Positions 1 to 7,379 of a DNA stretch of 22,485 nt are shown here, in pieces (the stretch's first letter is position 1; each line of letters starts with the position of its first letter). Source of the stretch: an uncultured Bacteroidales bacterium (GTDB lineage Bacteria; Bacteroidota; Bacteroidia; Bacteroidales; Muribaculaceae); assembly GCA_900554715.1 (NCBI GenBank), contig USIN01000004.1, positions 1-22,485 of the forward strand, written 5' to 3'. The notes beneath the pieces are model-generated. The model made no database searches. It saw only the letters and a program-made list of their open reading frames with translations, and was not told the DNA's origin. The translations under genes and the position numbers were made by a program.

Positions 1-977
1 AGACCGATGGCCGTACGGGGTTCGTTGTTCTTGAGGTGTCCAAGGGCTTCGCCGGCGGCGAGATTGTCGATGTCGGCTTTCTGGATGACTCCGTCCTTGA
101 GCAGGCGGGGACGGCCGCAGGCCATCTGGGCGATGCCGTTGCCGTCGAACTGTGATGTCGTCGTTATGGTGACGATGTCGCCGGCGACGAGTTTCTCGAA
201 GTAGCGGCGGTCCTGTCGGCCGAGCACGGCCGAGAGCATGAAGCCGCCTTCGGGAACGGTGATGTTCTCGCTTGTGGCGGGGGTGACGACGCGGCATCTG
301 ACTGTGCCGTTATAAGAGAGGGAGCCTTCGACGGGAACGACGGCGATGTCGTTGGTGCCGTCGGCGTTTACGCCGGCTTTGTCGGGATTGCGTTCGGTGA
401 AGACGATGAAGGAGCTGCCCTGAGGCGCGCTGTTGACACCGCCGAGTTCAAAGGTGCGCTCGCCGAGCGAGGCATCGGCCGGCGAAAAGGTCACATTGCC
501 GGTGAGAACGAAGTTGCCGAAATGGGGTTTCTTGTCGTTATCCATATACCAGTTGACGACGAAATTGACGGGACGGCCGTAGAAAATCTCGTTGTCGACG
601 ACAACAGGGCCTTCGGAGAGGCCCGAGTTCCAGTTGAAGAAGTCGGCGTTTATGCCGGCGAAATATCGCGCTCCCTCGCGTGAGTTGCGCTCAGTCATTG
701 ACGAGAGTTTCTCGAGGGCAGAGCCGCCGACGCGGTTGTTGCCTTTGAGAACGCGGATGTCGGCATGTTCGTCGGTGAGGTCAGTCGTGGTATAGTAGAC
801 CATGAGGTTTGATGAGCCGGTGAGCTGAAGGGTCGTCTGAGTCGTGCCGGGGCCGATTTTGGCGTGGTAGACAGTGTCGACACTGTAGGCGTTGCCCTGA
901 AGGGTCCATTGCTCTGTGGCCGCGGCGCTGACAGCCGTGGCTGCGGCGATGGCGAAGATTAAAATAGTTTTTTTCAT
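1..977 (-). CDS. Secreted NAGPA-domain (phosphodiester glycosidase family) protein, 3' end missing
   Basis: The open frame begins at an ATG at 975-977 and runs off the left edge, giving about 325 residues without a stop. Residues 1-20 (MKKTILIFAIAAATAVSAAA) form a signal peptide, so the product is exported. Around residues 106-128 it reads FAGINADFFNWNSGLSEGPV, and near the window edge NEPRTAIGL. Both match, from memory, the conserved A-x-N-x-x-FF...G...G and PRTAiG blocks of the NAGPA fold (PF09992, related to mammalian N-acetylglucosamine-1-phosphodiester alpha-N-acetylglucosaminidase). In bacteria such proteins are thought to cleave phosphodiester-linked sugars, in exopolysaccharide or wall-type polymers; the substrate here is unknown. 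A canonical promoter lies 70 bp upstream, so it is probably transcribed separately from the M16 peptidase gene before it. The family is fairly certain; the activity is inferred. Confidence 0.8.
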   Translation of the reverse strand, partial: MKKTILIFAIAAATAVSAAATEQWTLQGNAYSVDTVYHAKIGPGTTQTTLQLTGSSNLMVYYTTTDLTDEHADIRVLKGNNRVGGSALEKLSSMTERNSREGARYFAGINADFFNWNSGLSEGPVVVDNEIFYGRPVNFVVNWYMDNDKKPHFGNFVLTGNVTFSPADASLGERTFELGGVNSAPQGSSFIVFTERNPDKAGVNADGTNDIAVVPVEGSLSYNGTVRCRVVTPATSENITVPEGGFMLSAVLGRQDRRYFEKLVAGDIVTITTTSQFDGNGIAQMACGRPRLLKDGVIQKADIDNLAAGEALGHLKNNEPRTAIG

Positions 978-1047
978 TAGATATTGCCGGTTATGAGTGT
1001 TTGTTATGATTGACTTATTGTGTATTGTGCATATCGGTTTATCTTTG

Positions 1048-1079
1048 CAAAGATAGACAGTTTATGCCAATCTTGCAAA
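1048..1079 (-). promoter_or_regulatory. Bacteroidota-type promoter of the NAGPA-domain gene
   Basis: On the minus strand TTTG (1076-1079) is followed after 20 nt by TATCTTTG (1048-1055), an exact match to the Bacteroidota -33/-7 consensus (TTTG, about 19-21 nt, TAnnTTTG). Transcription would start about 7 nt further on, leaving a leader of about 65 nt before the ATG at 977. The -7 box is one half of a perfect 16-bp palindrome, TATCTTTGCAAAGATA, at 1040-1055. No terminator was seen between the preceding M16 stop codon (1098) and this promoter, so some read-through is possible. Confidence 0.75.
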
Positions 1080-1097
1080 TCGCGATAGTTAAAGACT

Positions 1098-2351
1098 TTA
1101 AACGGCTGAAAGGGGTTTGTAGACGACGGTGACCGACGGGGTGCGGTTGAAGATGGTGCCGGCTGTTCCGGCGATGTCGGCGAGGGTCGTGGCGCGCTGC
1201 CGTGTGACTGTGTCGTTGATGTCTTCGCCGAGCATGGCTGCCATGGCGAGTGAGGCTGCTTTTGTCTGATAGCCCATGTTGGAGAAGTTGAAGAGCGACT
1301 CGAAGCGGTTGAATGTCTTCTCGAGCTCGGCGGGGCTGACGTCGCCGGGGACGGCGAGCCGCCGGGCGCGGTCGAGCATGAGGTCGCGAGCCCGGACGAC
1401 GGCGCTGTCGCTGTTGTCGGTGAGACGGGCGTTGAGCATGAGGAATCCTTCGTGACGACTGCCTGAAATCGAGGCGTCGACTTCGCTGAAGAGGCCGTCG
1501 CCGCCGATGATGAGGTCGCGGTAGAGGCGCGACGAGCGTCCGGCCGAGAGGATGTCGGTGATGGTGTCGGCGGCGAAGTAGGGGCGTGTGCCGTAAGGCG
1601 CCATGGGGAAGGCTATGACGACGGCCGTGGCGGGGACGGCGCCGGTGACGGTCTCGACGACGTCGGCCTGCGGGAAGCCGGGGTCGGGGAGGCTGCGGCG
1701 GGCAATGCCACGGCGGGGTATGTCGCCGAACCATTTCTCGGCCAGGGCGAAGACGTGGTCGTGGTCGACATTGCCCGAGACGGCGAGGACGGCATTGTCG
1801 GGGCCGTAGTGGCTGAAGAACCAGCGGCGGGCGTCGTCGCGGGTGATGCGCGCGATGTGCGATGGCTCGAGGCCGATGACGGGCCAGCTGTAGGGGTGAG
1901 CGCTGTCGTAGAGCAGGCGGCGCAGATGGTGGCCAAGGTCGCCGTAGGGGCGGTTGAGACACTGCTGCTTGAATTCTTCGGTGACGACGCGACGCTGGAC
2001 GTCGAGGACTTCCTCGCTCAGCGTCGGCGACAGCATGCGGTCGCTCTCGAGCCAGAAGGCTGTCTCGATGTTGACAGCGGGAAGGACTTCATAGAAGTTG
2101 GTGTAGTCGTTGCTCGTCCAGGCGTTGTCAGACCCTCCGGCGGCTTCAATGGCGGCGCTGTAGTCGGCGACGTTGGCCGAGCCGCCGAACATGACGTGCT
2201 CAAACAAATGCGCGACACCGGTCAGGTCGCGTGTTTCATCGCGAGAACCGGTGTCGTAGAGCACGTTGACGGCAGCCATTGCCGTGTTTGGGTCGCGGTT
2301 TGAGATGATTTTGAGCCCGTTGTCGAGCGTCAGTGTCTCAAAGCTGATCAT
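1098..2351 (-). CDS. M16-family zinc metallopeptidase (insulinase/pitrilysin type)
   Basis: The 417-residue product carries the inverted zinc motif HLFEH at residues 48-52 (HxxEH), with the preceding GVAH context typical of M16. The third zinc ligand is expected about 74 residues later and is available as E125/E126 in RRVVTEE. The length fits a single M16B subunit with an active N-terminal half and an inactive M16_C half. I see no signal peptide, so it may be cytoplasmic or exported by another route. M16B peptidases degrade peptides, sometimes as heterodimers with an inactive partner; no partner is encoded next to it. The start codon overlaps the stop of the upstream PPIase gene by one base (TGATG), which points to translational coupling. 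The family is certain; the substrate is unknown. Confidence 0.93.
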   Translation of the reverse strand: MISFETLTLDNGLKIISNRDPNTAMAAVNVLYDTGSRDETRDLTGVAHLFEHVMFGGSANVADYSAAIEAAGGSDNAWTSNDYTNFYEVLPAVNIETAFWLESDRMLSPTLSEEVLDVQRRVVTEEFKQQCLNRPYGDLGHHLRRLLYDSAHPYSWPVIGLEPSHIARITRDDARRWFFSHYGPDNAVLAVSGNVDHDHVFALAEKWFGDIPRRGIARRSLPDPGFPQADVVETVTGAVPATAVVIAFPMAPYGTRPYFAADTITDILSAGRSSRLYRDLIIGGDGLFSEVDASISGSRHEGFLMLNARLTDNSDSAVVRARDLMLDRARRLAVPGDVSPAELEKTFNRFESLFNFSNMGYQTKAASLAMAAMLGEDINDTVTRQRATTLADIAGTAGTIFNRTPSVTVVYKPLSAV

Positions 2352-3241
2352 CAGCCGACGATTTCCATTTTTATGATTTTGACGTCTTCGTTGGGACGGT
2401 CGCTGCGGTCGGTCTGTACTTTTTCGATTTTGTCGACGGTGTCCATGCCGTCGATGACTTCGCCGAAGACGGTGTAGGCGTTGTCGAGGTGGGGAGTGCC
2501 GCCGACGGTCTTGTAGGCCTGTTTCATCTCGGGGGTGACGAGCTCGGTCGAGTCGCTGAAGTTGGCTTCAGTCTCGGCGATGAGCTTCTCCTGAAGTTTG
2601 TTGAGGCCTTCGCGGTCGTTGTTCTGACGCAGACGTGCTATCTCGTCCTGGTTTTTCATGACCAGGTTGTTGAAATAGTTCTGCATGGCTGTGTTGCGGG
2701 CATAGTTCTCGAGCTGTGCCATCTCGGCGTCGGTGACTTTCTTGCCTGTGACGATATAGAACTGCGAGCCTGAAGATTCTTTCATCGGATTGACCTGGTC
2801 GCCCTGACGCGCTGCGGCGAGAGCGCCGCGTTTGTGGAAGTGGCGCGGATAGACGATTTCAGCCGGGATGGTGTAGCCGGGGCCTCCGGTGCCGAGCTGC
2901 TGTCCGGGTTTGGCGGTCTTCGAGTCAGGATCGCCGGCCTGTACCATGAATTCGTTTATGACACGGTGGAAGAGTGTACCGTTATAGTATCCTTCCTTGA
3001 CGAGTTTGACGAAGTTGTCGCGGTGAAGCGGGGTGTCGCCGTATAGAAGTACGGTGAAATTGCCGAGAGTCGTCTCGACTTTGACTTTGACGCTTGAAGA
3101 GTCGGTCTGTTGCATGTCGGTTGTCTGTTGGTTTTTGATTGAGTCTGAGCCGTCGGCGTTTTTTTCGTTGCTGCCGTTGGCCGAGCCGCACGAAGCGAAC
3201 ATCATGATTAATGCCGCGAAGGCAAGAATTTTTTTAGTCAT
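2351..3241 (-). CDS. Cyclophilin-type peptidyl-prolyl cis-trans isomerase, predicted lipoprotein
   Basis: This 296-residue protein begins with a lipoprotein signal peptide with the lipobox FASC, so C18 should be lipidated and the protein anchored to a membrane facing the periplasm or cell surface. A Ser/Thr/Asn-rich linker follows. The cyclophilin domain starts near residue 51 (KVETTLGNFTVLLYGDTP) and contains LFHRVINEFMVQAGDP with the catalytic-type arginine, then SGSQFYIVTG. About 80 charged, helical residues (roughly 172-252) are inserted before the final YTVFGEVIDGMDTVDKI strand; similar insertions are known in Bacteroidales PPIase lipoproteins. It should catalyse proline isomerisation during folding of exported proteins. 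It lies 24 nt after the unknown 121-residue gene and is coupled to the M16 peptidase gene. Confidence 0.93.
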   Translation of the reverse strand: MTKKILAFAALIMMFASCGSANGSNEKNADGSDSIKNQQTTDMQQTDSSSVKVKVETTLGNFTVLLYGDTPLHRDNFVKLVKEGYYNGTLFHRVINEFMVQAGDPDSKTAKPGQQLGTGGPGYTIPAEIVYPRHFHKRGALAAARQGDQVNPMKESSGSQFYIVTGKKVTDAEMAQLENYARNTAMQNYFNNLVMKNQDEIARLRQNNDREGLNKLQEKLIAETEANFSDSTELVTPEMKQAYKTVGGTPHLDNAYTVFGEVIDGMDTVDKIEKVQTDRSDRPNEDVKIIKMEIVG

Positions 3242-3264
3242 TATAATAATTGTCTGTTTTAGTG

Positions 3265-3630
3265 TCAGATGACAGAGGTGGGATGGAGACGCTTGTAGAT
3301 GCGTCTGAAGTTGTTGTCGGCAGCGCAGAGCCCGTCGGCGCGTTCGTAGATGGCGGTCATGAGTCCGAGCAGGTAGCGGTGTTCGCGGTCTTTGTCAATC
3401 GTCAGGGCGACGAGACGTCTGACGGCGTCGTCAAACCGTTGGCTGTCGATGATGTTCAGATATTTGGCGGCGCTGGCGCAGAACTGACCGTCGCGATCGA
3501 TGTCGGCGAGGTTGTCGACGATGGCGTTGACGTCGTCGGCTTCGACGGTGTCGATATGGTTTGCGGGGTATTCGTAGTTGAGCAGGCCGTCGGAGTCCTG
3601 CTTCAGGTGTTTGAGGTCGTTTTCGTTCAT
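3265..3630 (-). CDS. Unrecognised 121-residue acidic protein
   Basis: I do not recognise the family. The protein is small, acidic in its first half (ANHIDTVEADDVNAIVDNL) and predicted mostly helical, with no signal peptide or membrane segment, so it is probably cytoplasmic. The second half is richer in Arg/Lys and aromatic residues (REHRYLLGLMTAIYERADGL, then FRRIYKRLHP). It is taken as a real gene because it keeps the strand and codon bias of its neighbours, fills the space between a -7 promoter element (3669-3676) and the PPIase gene, and is spaced like an operon member (24 nt to the PPIase start). It would be the first gene of a three-gene unit with the PPIase and M16 peptidase. Confidence 0.7.
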   Translation of the reverse strand: MNENDLKHLKQDSDGLLNYEYPANHIDTVEADDVNAIVDNLADIDRDGQFCASAAKYLNIIDSQRFDDAVRRLVALTIDKDREHRYLLGLMTAIYERADGLCAADNNFRRIYKRLHPTSVI

Positions 3631-3668
3631 TATTAGCTTTGTTTTGCTGTAAGTGACTTAACAGGCAG

Positions 3669-3676
3669 CAAATTTA
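3669..3676 (-). promoter_or_regulatory. -7 element upstream of the 121-residue protein / PPIase / M16 operon
   Basis: The minus strand reads TAAATTTG, matching the Bacteroidota -7 consensus TAnnTTTG, 38 nt before the ATG at 3630. The flanking DNA is AT-rich, with a run of T upstream on the minus strand. No clear TTTG is found at the expected -33 spacing, so this is a half-supported promoter. Confidence 0.5.
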
Positions 3677-3800
3677 AGAAAAAAAGTTCAATAATGTTGA
3701 AGGGAGGGGGGGAAATTAGTCCCACTCACCACCGAGCTAAAGCCCGCGGCTCATGCAGAGGCTAATGCGGCAGGCGGATACATGTATGGTATCAAACTGC

Positions 3801-3830
3801 AAAGGCGCGGCCGGAATCGGTCGCGCCTTT
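3801..3830. terminator. GC-rich hairpin downstream of secA, possible bidirectional terminator
   Basis: The arms AAAGGCGCGGCC (3801-3812) and GGTCGCGCCTTT (3819-3830) pair over 12 bp with one imperfect position, around a 6-nt loop. The stem ends in A/T triplets on both sides, the usual shape of a Rho-independent terminator, although the following U-run is short in either direction. It sits about 75 nt past the secA stop codon and before the promoter of the next operon, which fits termination of secA transcription. Confidence 0.6.
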
Positions 3831-3845
3831 GTTATCGGTCGGTGG

Positions 3846-3881
3846 GTCGGACTTGTCAGACGGGTCGGACAGAGCGGACAC
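3846..3881. repeat. Short degenerate 9-nt tandem repeat just after secA
   Basis: Four consecutive 9-nt units read GTCGGACTT, GTCAGACGG, GTCGGACAG and AGCGGACAC (consensus GTCGGACnn), with a weaker partial unit just before them (GTCGGTGG, 3838-3845). The block begins about 21 nt beyond the secA stop codon. The period is regular although the units differ at up to four positions. Confidence 0.55.
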
Positions 3882-3902
3882 CACTAATCGCAAGTCTCTT
3901 TA

Positions 3903-6900
3903 TCATAGACCTTTGCCGTGGCAGTTTTTGTATTTTTTGCCTGAACCGCAGGGACAGGGGTCGTTGCGTCCGATTCTCGGCGCGGCTTTGACCGGCATCA
4001 CGGGCTGACGTTCGCCCTGACGGGCAGAAGCGGCCTCACGCTGGGCGTTTTCGCCGGGAAGGGCCTCGCGCGAAGTGCGATAGTTGTTCTGCTTATACTG
4101 ATTAGGCATATCAGGCGCGGCTTCCTTGACGTCGGGACGGCGCTCGGGCTGCTGACCCTGTTCGTCGGGAGTCTGCTGACGCACGGGAATCTGTGCGCGC
4201 ATCAGGGCCGAGAGTGCCTTGACGTTAAGCTGGTTGAGCATATTCTCGAAGAGGTGGAACGACTCGACTTTGTAGATAACCAGCGGGTCTTTCTGCTCGT
4301 AAGATGCGTTCTGGACAGACTGGCGCAGCTGATCGAGCTCACGGAGGTGCTCTTTCCAGAGTTCGTCAATCGTGACAAGGAGAAGGCCTTTCTGCCACTC
4401 CTTGATAATCGACTTGCACTGTGTGTCATATGCCTCCTGAAGGTCGACGCGGAGGTTGAAGACGCGTTTGCCGTCGGTGATGGGCACGATGATCTTGCCG
4501 CGGTAGTCAGAGTTCTCGATGAGGTTGGCGATGACGGGCATGGCGACCTCGCAGATGCGCTGGTTCTTGCGTTCGAGAGCCTCGACGGCAGCCGCACGCA
4601 CTTTTTCGAACTTATCCTCTTTGTCGAGACTGCGGAACTCTTCCTCGCTCAGCGGATTCTCGATCGAGAGCACCTTGAAGAGCTCGAGAGTGAGATCGGC
4701 GTAGTCTGTCGGCTGTTCATAGACGTTGATGAGGTTTTCGACGGTGTCATAGAGCATGTTGGCGATATCGATGCCGATGCGCTCGCCGATGAGGGCGTGG
4801 TGGCGCCGGTTGTTGATATACGAACGCTGTTTGTTCATGACGTCGTCATACTCGAGCAGGCGTTTGCGGATGCCGAAGTTATTCTCCTCGACGCGTTTCT
4901 GTGCTTTCTCGATAGCGTTCGACACCATCTTGTGCTCGATGGGCTCGCCTTCTTTGAGGCCGAGACGGTCAAGCCATTTCATGACGCTGTCGGTGGCGAA
5001 GAGTCTCATCAGCTGGTCTTCGAACGAGACGAAGAAAATCGACGAACCCGGATCGCCCTGACGTCCCGAACGTCCGCGGAGCTGACGGTCGACACGGCGC
5101 GACTCGTGGCGCTCTGTGCCGATGATGGCGAGACCGCCGGCCTCCTTGACCTCGGGGGTCAGCTTGATGTCGGTACCACGGCCCGCCATGTTGGTGGCGA
5201 TGGTGACGACGCCTTTCTGACCGGCCTGGGCGACGACCTGAGCCTCTTTCTGATGAAGCTTGGCATTGAGCACCTGGGCGTCGATCTTGCGCATGTCGAG
5301 CATGCGTTTGAGCAACTCTGAAATTTCGACCGAAGTCGTACCGACGAGGACGGGACGGCCGGCGTCGCGCAGACGCACGATTTCGTCGATGACGGCAGCA
5401 TATTTCTCTTTCTTGGTCTTGTAGACACGGTCGTTCATGTCTATGCGCGCCACGGGCTTGTTGGTCGGGATGGTGACGACGTCGAGTTTATAGATGTCCC
5501 AGAACTCACCCGCCTCGGTCTCGGCCGTACCGGTCATACCGGCGAGCTTGTGATACATGCGGAAGTAGTTCTGAAGGGTGATCGTGGCGAATGTCTGGGT
5601 GGCGTGCTCGACCTTTACGCCTTCCTTGGCCTCGATCGCCTGATGGAGTCCGTCACTGTAACGACGGCCTTCCATGATACGGCCGGTCTGCTCGTCGACA
5701 ATCTTAATCTTGTTGTCGTCGATGACATACTCGACGTCTTTCTCAAAGAGCGTATAGGCTTTGAGCAGCTGAGTGACTGTGTGGACTCGCTCGGCCTTGA
5801 TGGCATAGTTCTGCATGAGCTCGTCTTTACGGATCTGGCGCTCATTGGGGTCAGGCAGATGCTCGAGCTCGGAAAGCTGCGAGGCGATGTCGGGAAGGAC
5901 GAAGAACTCGGGGTCGGCTGTCTTGCCGGTGAGTTCGTCGATGCCCTTGTCGGTCAGCTCGACGCTGCGGTTCTTCTCGTCGATGACGAAATAGAGGGGG
6001 TCGGTCACGATGGGCATCTCGCGGGCATTGTCCTGAAGATAGTGGGCCTCGGTCTCGAGAAGGATGTTCTTCATGCCCTCCTGGCTGAGGAACTTGATGA
6101 GCGCACCGTTTTTGGGCAGGCCCTTATAGGCACGGAATAGCAGCAGGGCGCCCTCTTTTTTGACTTCCTTGTCGTCAGAGGCGAGTTTAGTCTTGGCCTC
6201 GGTGAGAATCTGAGTCACGAGACGGCGCTGTGCCTCGACGACCTTCTGGACGTTCTGCTTGTATTCGTTGAAGTACTGGTCGTCGCCCTTCGGCACGGGA
6301 CCAGAGATGATGAGAGGCGTACGGGCGTCGTCGATGAGCACCGAGTCGACCTCGTCGACGATGGCGTAGTAGTGTTTGCGCTGCACCATGTCCTGAGGAG
6401 ACATCGCCATGTTGTCGCGGAGGTAGTCGAAACCGAACTCGTTGTTTGTGCCGAAGGTGATGTCGCAGTCGTAGGCGGCGCGACGCTCGGGGGTGTTTGG
6501 CTCGTGTTTGTCGATACAGTCGACTGTAGAGCCGTGGAACATATAGAGCGGGCCCATCCACTCTGAGTCACGTTTCGACAGGTAATCGTTGACGGTGACG
6601 ACGTGGACGCCGCGCTTCGAGAGTGAACGCAGGAAAACGGGGAGCGTGGCGACAAGAGTCTTGCCCTCGCCTGTGGCCATCTCGGCGATTTTGCCCTGAT
6701 GGAGCACGACGCCGCCGATGAGCTGGACGTCGTAGTGGACCATGTCCCAGGTTATTTCGTTGCCGCCGGCCATCCAGTGGTTTTTCCAGAGAGCCTTGTC
6801 GCCCTCGATGCTGACGAAGTCGCGGCCCTGGCCTGCGAGCTCGCGGTCGAGGTCGGTGGCGGTGACCTCGACAATCTCGTTATGGGCGAAACGGGCAGCG

Positions 6901-7250
6901 GTTTCGCGGAGGGTGGCGAAGACCACGGGCAGATGCTCGTTGAGCTTGTCTTCTATGATGTCAAGAATATTTTTCTCATGTTTGTCGATTTTGTCCCAGA
7001 CGGGCTGGCGCTCGTCGTAGGGAAGCGACTCGACCGAAGCCTTGAGGGTCTCGATCTGCTTATGGTCTTCGGCAGTGGCGGCGGCGATGTCGGCGCGGAC
7101 GGCGTCGATGCGGCCGCGGAGCTCGTCGTTGCTCAAAGCCTCCATTTCGGGGCCCAATGCCTTGATTTTATTAACAATAGGCTGAATAGATTTCAAATCG
7201 CGCTGCGATTTGTTACCAAAAACTTTGGTTAATAGCTGTATGAATGACAT
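3903..7250 (-). CDS. secA: Preprotein translocase ATPase SecA
   Basis: SecA is the cytoplasmic ATPase that drives unfolded preproteins through SecYEG. The 1,115-residue product begins MSFIQLLTKVFGNKSQRDL and contains Walker A MATGEGKT (residues 191-198), the YDVQLIGG segment before it, the DEVDSVLIDDARTPLIISG Walker B/DEAD-type block, GMTGTAETEAGEF, MAGRGTDIKL and the GRSGRQGDPGSS arginine-finger region. It ends in a zinc-binding SEC-C tail, CPCGSGKKYKNCHGKG, used to contact SecB or membranes. It is longer than the roughly 900-residue E. coli protein because of insertions in the nucleotide-binding region and a Pro/Gln/Arg-rich linker before the zinc motif, as usual in Bacteroidota. It has its own promoter region (7251-7379) and a hairpin after it, so it is probably a separate transcription unit. 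Confidence 0.99.
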   Translation of the reverse strand: MSFIQLLTKVFGNKSQRDLKSIQPIVNKIKALGPEMEALSNDELRGRIDAVRADIAAATAEDHKQIETLKASVESLPYDERQPVWDKIDKHEKNILDIIEDKLNEHLPVVFATLRETAARFAHNEIVEVTATDLDRELAGQGRDFVSIEGDKALWKNHWMAGGNEITWDMVHYDVQLIGGVVLHQGKIAEMATGEGKTLVATLPVFLRSLSKRGVHVVTVNDYLSKRDSEWMGPLYMFHGSTVDCIDKHEPNTPERRAAYDCDITFGTNNEFGFDYLRDNMAMSPQDMVQRKHYYAIVDEVDSVLIDDARTPLIISGPVPKGDDQYFNEYKQNVQKVVEAQRRLVTQILTEAKTKLASDDKEVKKEGALLLFRAYKGLPKNGALIKFLSQEGMKNILLETEAHYLQDNAREMPIVTDPLYFVIDEKNRSVELTDKGIDELTGKTADPEFFVLPDIASQLSELEHLPDPNERQIRKDELMQNYAIKAERVHTVTQLLKAYTLFEKDVEYVIDDNKIKIVDEQTGRIMEGRRYSDGLHQAIEAKEGVKVEHATQTFATITLQNYFRMYHKLAGMTGTAETEAGEFWDIYKLDVVTIPTNKPVARIDMNDRVYKTKKEKYAAVIDEIVRLRDAGRPVLVGTTSVEISELLKRMLDMRKIDAQVLNAKLHQKEAQVVAQAGQKGVVTIATNMAGRGTDIKLTPEVKEAGGLAIIGTERHESRRVDRQLRGRSGRQGDPGSSIFFVSFEDQLMRLFATDSVMKWLDRLGLKEGEPIEHKMVSNAIEKAQKRVEENNFGIRKRLLEYDDVMNKQRSYINNRRHHALIGERIGIDIANMLYDTVENLINVYEQPTDYADLTLELFKVLSIENPLSEEEFRSLDKEDKFEKVRAAAVEALERKNQRICEVAMPVIANLIENSDYRGKIIVPITDGKRVFNLRVDLQEAYDTQCKSIIKEWQKGLLLVTIDELWKEHLRELDQLRQSVQNASYEQKDPLVIYKVESFHLFENMLNQLNVKALSALMRAQIPVRQQTPDEQGQQPERRPDVKEAAPDMPNQYKQNNYRTSREALPGENAQREAASARQGERQPVMPVKAAPRIGRNDPCPCGSGKKYKNCHGKGL

Positions 7251-7306
7251 ATATTGTTGGTGTTGTTATTTACGATATTATCGGCCGCAAGGCATGCAGC
7301 CGGATG

Positions 7307-7314
7307 CAAAGTTA
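7307..7314 (-). promoter_or_regulatory. -7 element upstream of secA
   Basis: The minus strand reads TAACTTTG (7307-7314), an exact TAnnTTTG match that would give a leader of about 50 nt before the secA ATG at 7250. A second match, TAAATTTG, lies at 7348-7355. Neither has a clear TTTG at the -33 distance. A small CGCG/CGCG hairpin (7334-7345) lies between them and could weakly terminate transcription from the preceding gene. Confidence 0.5.
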
Positions 7315-7379
7315 TAAAAAATAAGCTGTTTAACGCGCTGTCGCGCCCAAATTTATCACTACGGTATGCCACCAGACTA

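Larger units (their letters stand above)
3631..3902. other. Intergenic region between secA and the PPIase operon
   Basis: This 272-bp gap contains no credible gene; the short plus-strand frame through it has no coding character. From high to low coordinate it holds a 9-nt tandem repeat (3846-3881), a strong hairpin (3801-3830), a weak nested inverted repeat (ATTAG 3715-3719 with CTAAT 3762-3766, enclosing GAGC/GCTC), a homopurine G-rich tract just after 3700, and the -7 element at 3669-3676. Confidence 0.6.

Noticed and set aside
1039..1962. 307-codon minus-strand frame rich in Arg/Pro/His overlapping the M16 gene
   Set aside because: It is an out-of-frame reading of the M16 gene on the same strand, with extreme Arg/Pro/His composition, and it also runs through the promoter of the next gene.
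1755..2303. Long plus-strand open frame (182 codons) inside the M16 peptidase gene
   Set aside because: It lies fully antisense to a gene with an intact zinc motif. Its Val/Ala/Gly/Asp-rich translation is the usual product of reading GC-rich coding DNA on the opposite strand.
3720..3800. Possible tRNA after secA
   Set aside because: The local inverted repeats do not form a cloverleaf, and neither a T-loop GTTCRA motif nor a CCA end in the right place is present.
3782..3991. Short plus-strand frame starting in the secA downstream region
   Set aside because: It crosses the terminator-like hairpin and the tandem repeat and ends inside secA; composition follows the repeat, not coding DNA.
4254..5321. 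Plus-strand open frame of 355 codons opposite secA
   Set aside because: SecA is intact and highly conserved on the other strand, and the antisense translation has no recognisable motif. Similar shadows occur opposite rnr, rny and cca.
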